Positions 7,221-8,121 of a DNA stretch of 8,121 nucleotides are shown here, in pieces (position 1 is the first letter of the stretch; each line of letters opens with the position of its first letter). Made by a program: the position numbers and the translations under genes. The notes below the pieces were generated by a model that saw nothing but the letters and a program-made list of their open reading frames with translations, had not been told where the DNA came from and searched no databases. The stretch is from an uncultured Phascolarctobacterium sp. Lineage in GTDB: Bacteria > Bacillota > Negativicutes > Acidaminococcales > Acidaminococcaceae. The DNA lies in NCBI GenBank assembly GCA_900544885.1, contig UQWU01000058.1:1-8121 (forward strand). Reading direction: 5' to 3'.

Positions 7221-7720
7221 TTATACATAGATAAATTTAGTGAAGCATTATAATCTCTATCAATTACCGCTCCACAATGTGGACATCTATAAACTCTATT
7301 TTTTAGCTTTAAATCTTTCTTTATAGCTCCACACCGGCTACAAGTTTTTGATGATGGATAAAATCTATCTGCTATTACTAATCCAATTCCATTTAATTCT
7401 GCTTTATAAGTTATATATTGCCTAAACTTATTAAAACATTGTTTTCTTACTGAATCAGATAGATGCTTATTTTTCATCATTCCAGAAACATTCAAATCTT
7501 CTATTACAATTCTATATGGTTTGGTTTTCACTATACTTGTTGTAACTTGATGGATATAATTGTCTCTAATATTTCTCAATTTCCTATGTATCAGTTTTGT
7601 TGTTTCCTCTAATTTTTCTATATTTTTAGTTTTGATAAATTGACAACGTTCACCTCCTTCGTTTTTTATTTTATTCATATCATATTTTCTACTTATTTGT
7701 CTTTGTTTCTGTTTTAATCT
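7211..7720 (-). pseudogene. tnpB: tnpB, C-terminal fragment (RuvC-II, zinc finger, RuvC-III)
   Basis: This frame opens at 7720, directly after an in-frame TAA, with RLKQKQRQISRKYD, the conserved helix that follows RuvC-I in TnpB proteins. The first ATG is at 7678. Counting from that Met, the fragment carries the RuvC-II segment RIVIEDLNV (Glu60), WYPSS-like FYPSSKTCSRCG, the second zinc half-finger CPHCG (Cys113, Cys116, Cys132, Cys135), and RuvC-III DRDYNAS (140-146). It is intact up to its natural stop. RuvC-I, with its catalytic aspartate, is missing because of a deletion joining it to the N-terminal fragment in another frame. A nuclease made from this piece alone should be inactive. A separate role for the fragment, starting at 7678, is possible but unsupported, because no ribosome binding site precedes that ATG. 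Confidence 0.85.
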
Positions 7721-8055
7721 TTATAAAAACTAGGTTTACTTTTCTTTCTGCTTTTAAATTTTGGTTTCTTAGCTAAACCTTTAAAAAATCTTTTATAAGC
7801 ATTACAGGCGTCTTTTACAGCTTGTTTAGTAACATTATTTGATACTTCATTTAACCAAATTAGTTCAGACTTTTTTAGTTGAGTTAATTCTTTTCTTATG
7901 ATTCCATCGCTAATAAATTTACCACTATTTTTATAATTTTCTTCCTGTTTCGCAAGAGTATAGTTATAGATAAATCTAGCAGTTCCTACAGATTGCCACA
8001 ATTTTTGTTCTTGCTCTTTAGTTGGATAAATCCTAACTTTCTTTGCAAGTATCAT
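7714..8055 (-). pseudogene. tnpB: tnpB, N-terminal fragment (frameshifted by internal deletion)
   Basis: The first 113 codons of a TnpB RNA-guided nuclease begin with the family-typical AKKVRIYPTKEQ and continue through SVGTARFIYNYTLAKQ and the helical region to KPKFKSRKKSKPSFYKD, where a TAA stops the frame. In intact relatives the FYND-type motif is followed by a long beta-rich stretch with the RuvC-I aspartate. Here the sequence passes directly, in another frame, into the QRQISRKYD helix of the C-terminal fragment. The junction is about 7714-7724, inside an AAAGATTAAAA stretch that could be a microhomology scar. Two fragments total about 280 codons, so roughly 80-120 residues are missing relative to typical TnpB lengths. 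The start overlaps the upstream recombinase-like frame by 23 nt. Confidence 0.85.
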
Positions 8056-8121
8056 CTTCTGTTAATTCCTTAATCATTTTTTTAGCTTTATTAGCTCTTT
8101 TTCCTTGAAGTCTACAACTAA
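8033..8121 (-). CDS. tnpA: Partial: C-terminal tail of a probable IS607-type serine recombinase (TnpA)
   Basis: An open frame enters from the window edge and ends in TAG at 8033, giving 28 codons that read SCRLQGKRANKAKKMIKEL followed by an acidic, lysine-containing tail. It overlaps the tnpB start by 23 nt in a different frame, as the two genes of IS607-family elements often do. The basic R-x-x-GKRANK-type segment resembles the end of those small serine recombinases, from memory of the family. The catalytic domain lies outside the window, so the call rests on a short tail plus context. An unrelated upstream ORF remains possible. Confidence 0.5.
   Translation of the reverse strand, partial: SCRLQGKRANKAKKMIKELTEDDTCKES

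Larger units (their letters stand above)
7109..8121 (-). mobile_element. Degenerate TnpB-bearing insertion sequence (probably IS607-type), continuing past the window edge
   Basis: The segment contains, in transcription order, the end of a probable serine recombinase gene, a broken tnpB and a structured RNA-like right end. It looks more AT-rich than the adjacent sbcDC genes, consistent with horizontal acquisition. The tnpA-tnpB overlap and the sequence of the tnpA tail favour IS607 over the IS200/IS605 Y1-transposase type. The inner limit near 7109-7111 is inferred from where the scaffold stem closes. Neither end was checked against an empty site. The other end lies outside the window. Confidence 0.7.

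Noticed and set aside
7650..7659. Perfect 10-nt Shine-Dalgarno-like sequence inside the tnpB C-terminal fragment
   Set aside because: The nearby TTG is out of frame with tnpB and opens only a few codons; it most likely reflects the codons for an EGGE-type peptide by chance.
7211..8055. Active RNA-guided TnpB nuclease or a TldR-type repressor
   Set aside because: The reading frame is split and the RuvC-I block is deleted, so no full-length protein can be made from this copy without an unlikely frameshift.
1..8121. CRISPR array, tRNA or rRNA genes
   Set aside because: No regularly spaced repeats and no cloverleaf or ribosomal RNA sequence were recognised by eye on either strand.

Overview
The window holds a compact, one-sided stretch of a bacterial chromosome: every supported gene lies on the minus strand. 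The proteins (SbcC/SbcD, a Bacillus-type xanthine phosphoribosyltransferase, a PbuX-like permease), the GGAGG-type ribosome binding sites and the AT-leaning composition suggest a member of the Bacillota (Firmicutes). An anaerobic gut lineage, possibly the Negativicutes, is a guess from protein flavour only.

In order of transcription (high to low coordinates) there are three blocks. (1) About 7109-8121 is a decayed TnpB-bearing transposon. It has the last codons of an upstream ORF that looks like the C-terminus of an IS607-type serine recombinase, a tnpB broken by an internal deletion that shifts the frame, and a structured 3' segment resembling an omega-RNA/right-end scaffold with two clear stems. 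(2) About 2995-7049 is sbcD-sbcC, joined by an ATGA overlap. They encode the Mre11/Rad50-type nuclease and zinc-hook ATPase that process DNA ends and hairpins. (3) About 43-2927 is a xanthine salvage operon with its own promoter: xpt, a xanthine permease of the NCS2 family (TAATG overlap), and a metal-dependent amidohydrolase 26 bp downstream. The permease imports the base and Xpt traps it as XMP. The role of the amidohydrolase is unknown, but its position suggests a link to base or heterocycle metabolism.

The most interesting parts are the junctions. The transposon scaffold ends about 60 bp upstream of sbcD. sbcD has no recognisable Shine-Dalgarno and is preceded by an 18-codon ORF ending 1 nt before its ATG. 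The xpt leader is too short for a purine riboswitch and carries a perfect 15-nt palindrome between promoter and ribosome binding site. No complete new defence or RNA-guided system is visible. The TnpB remnant has lost its RuvC-I region and is best read as a relic.
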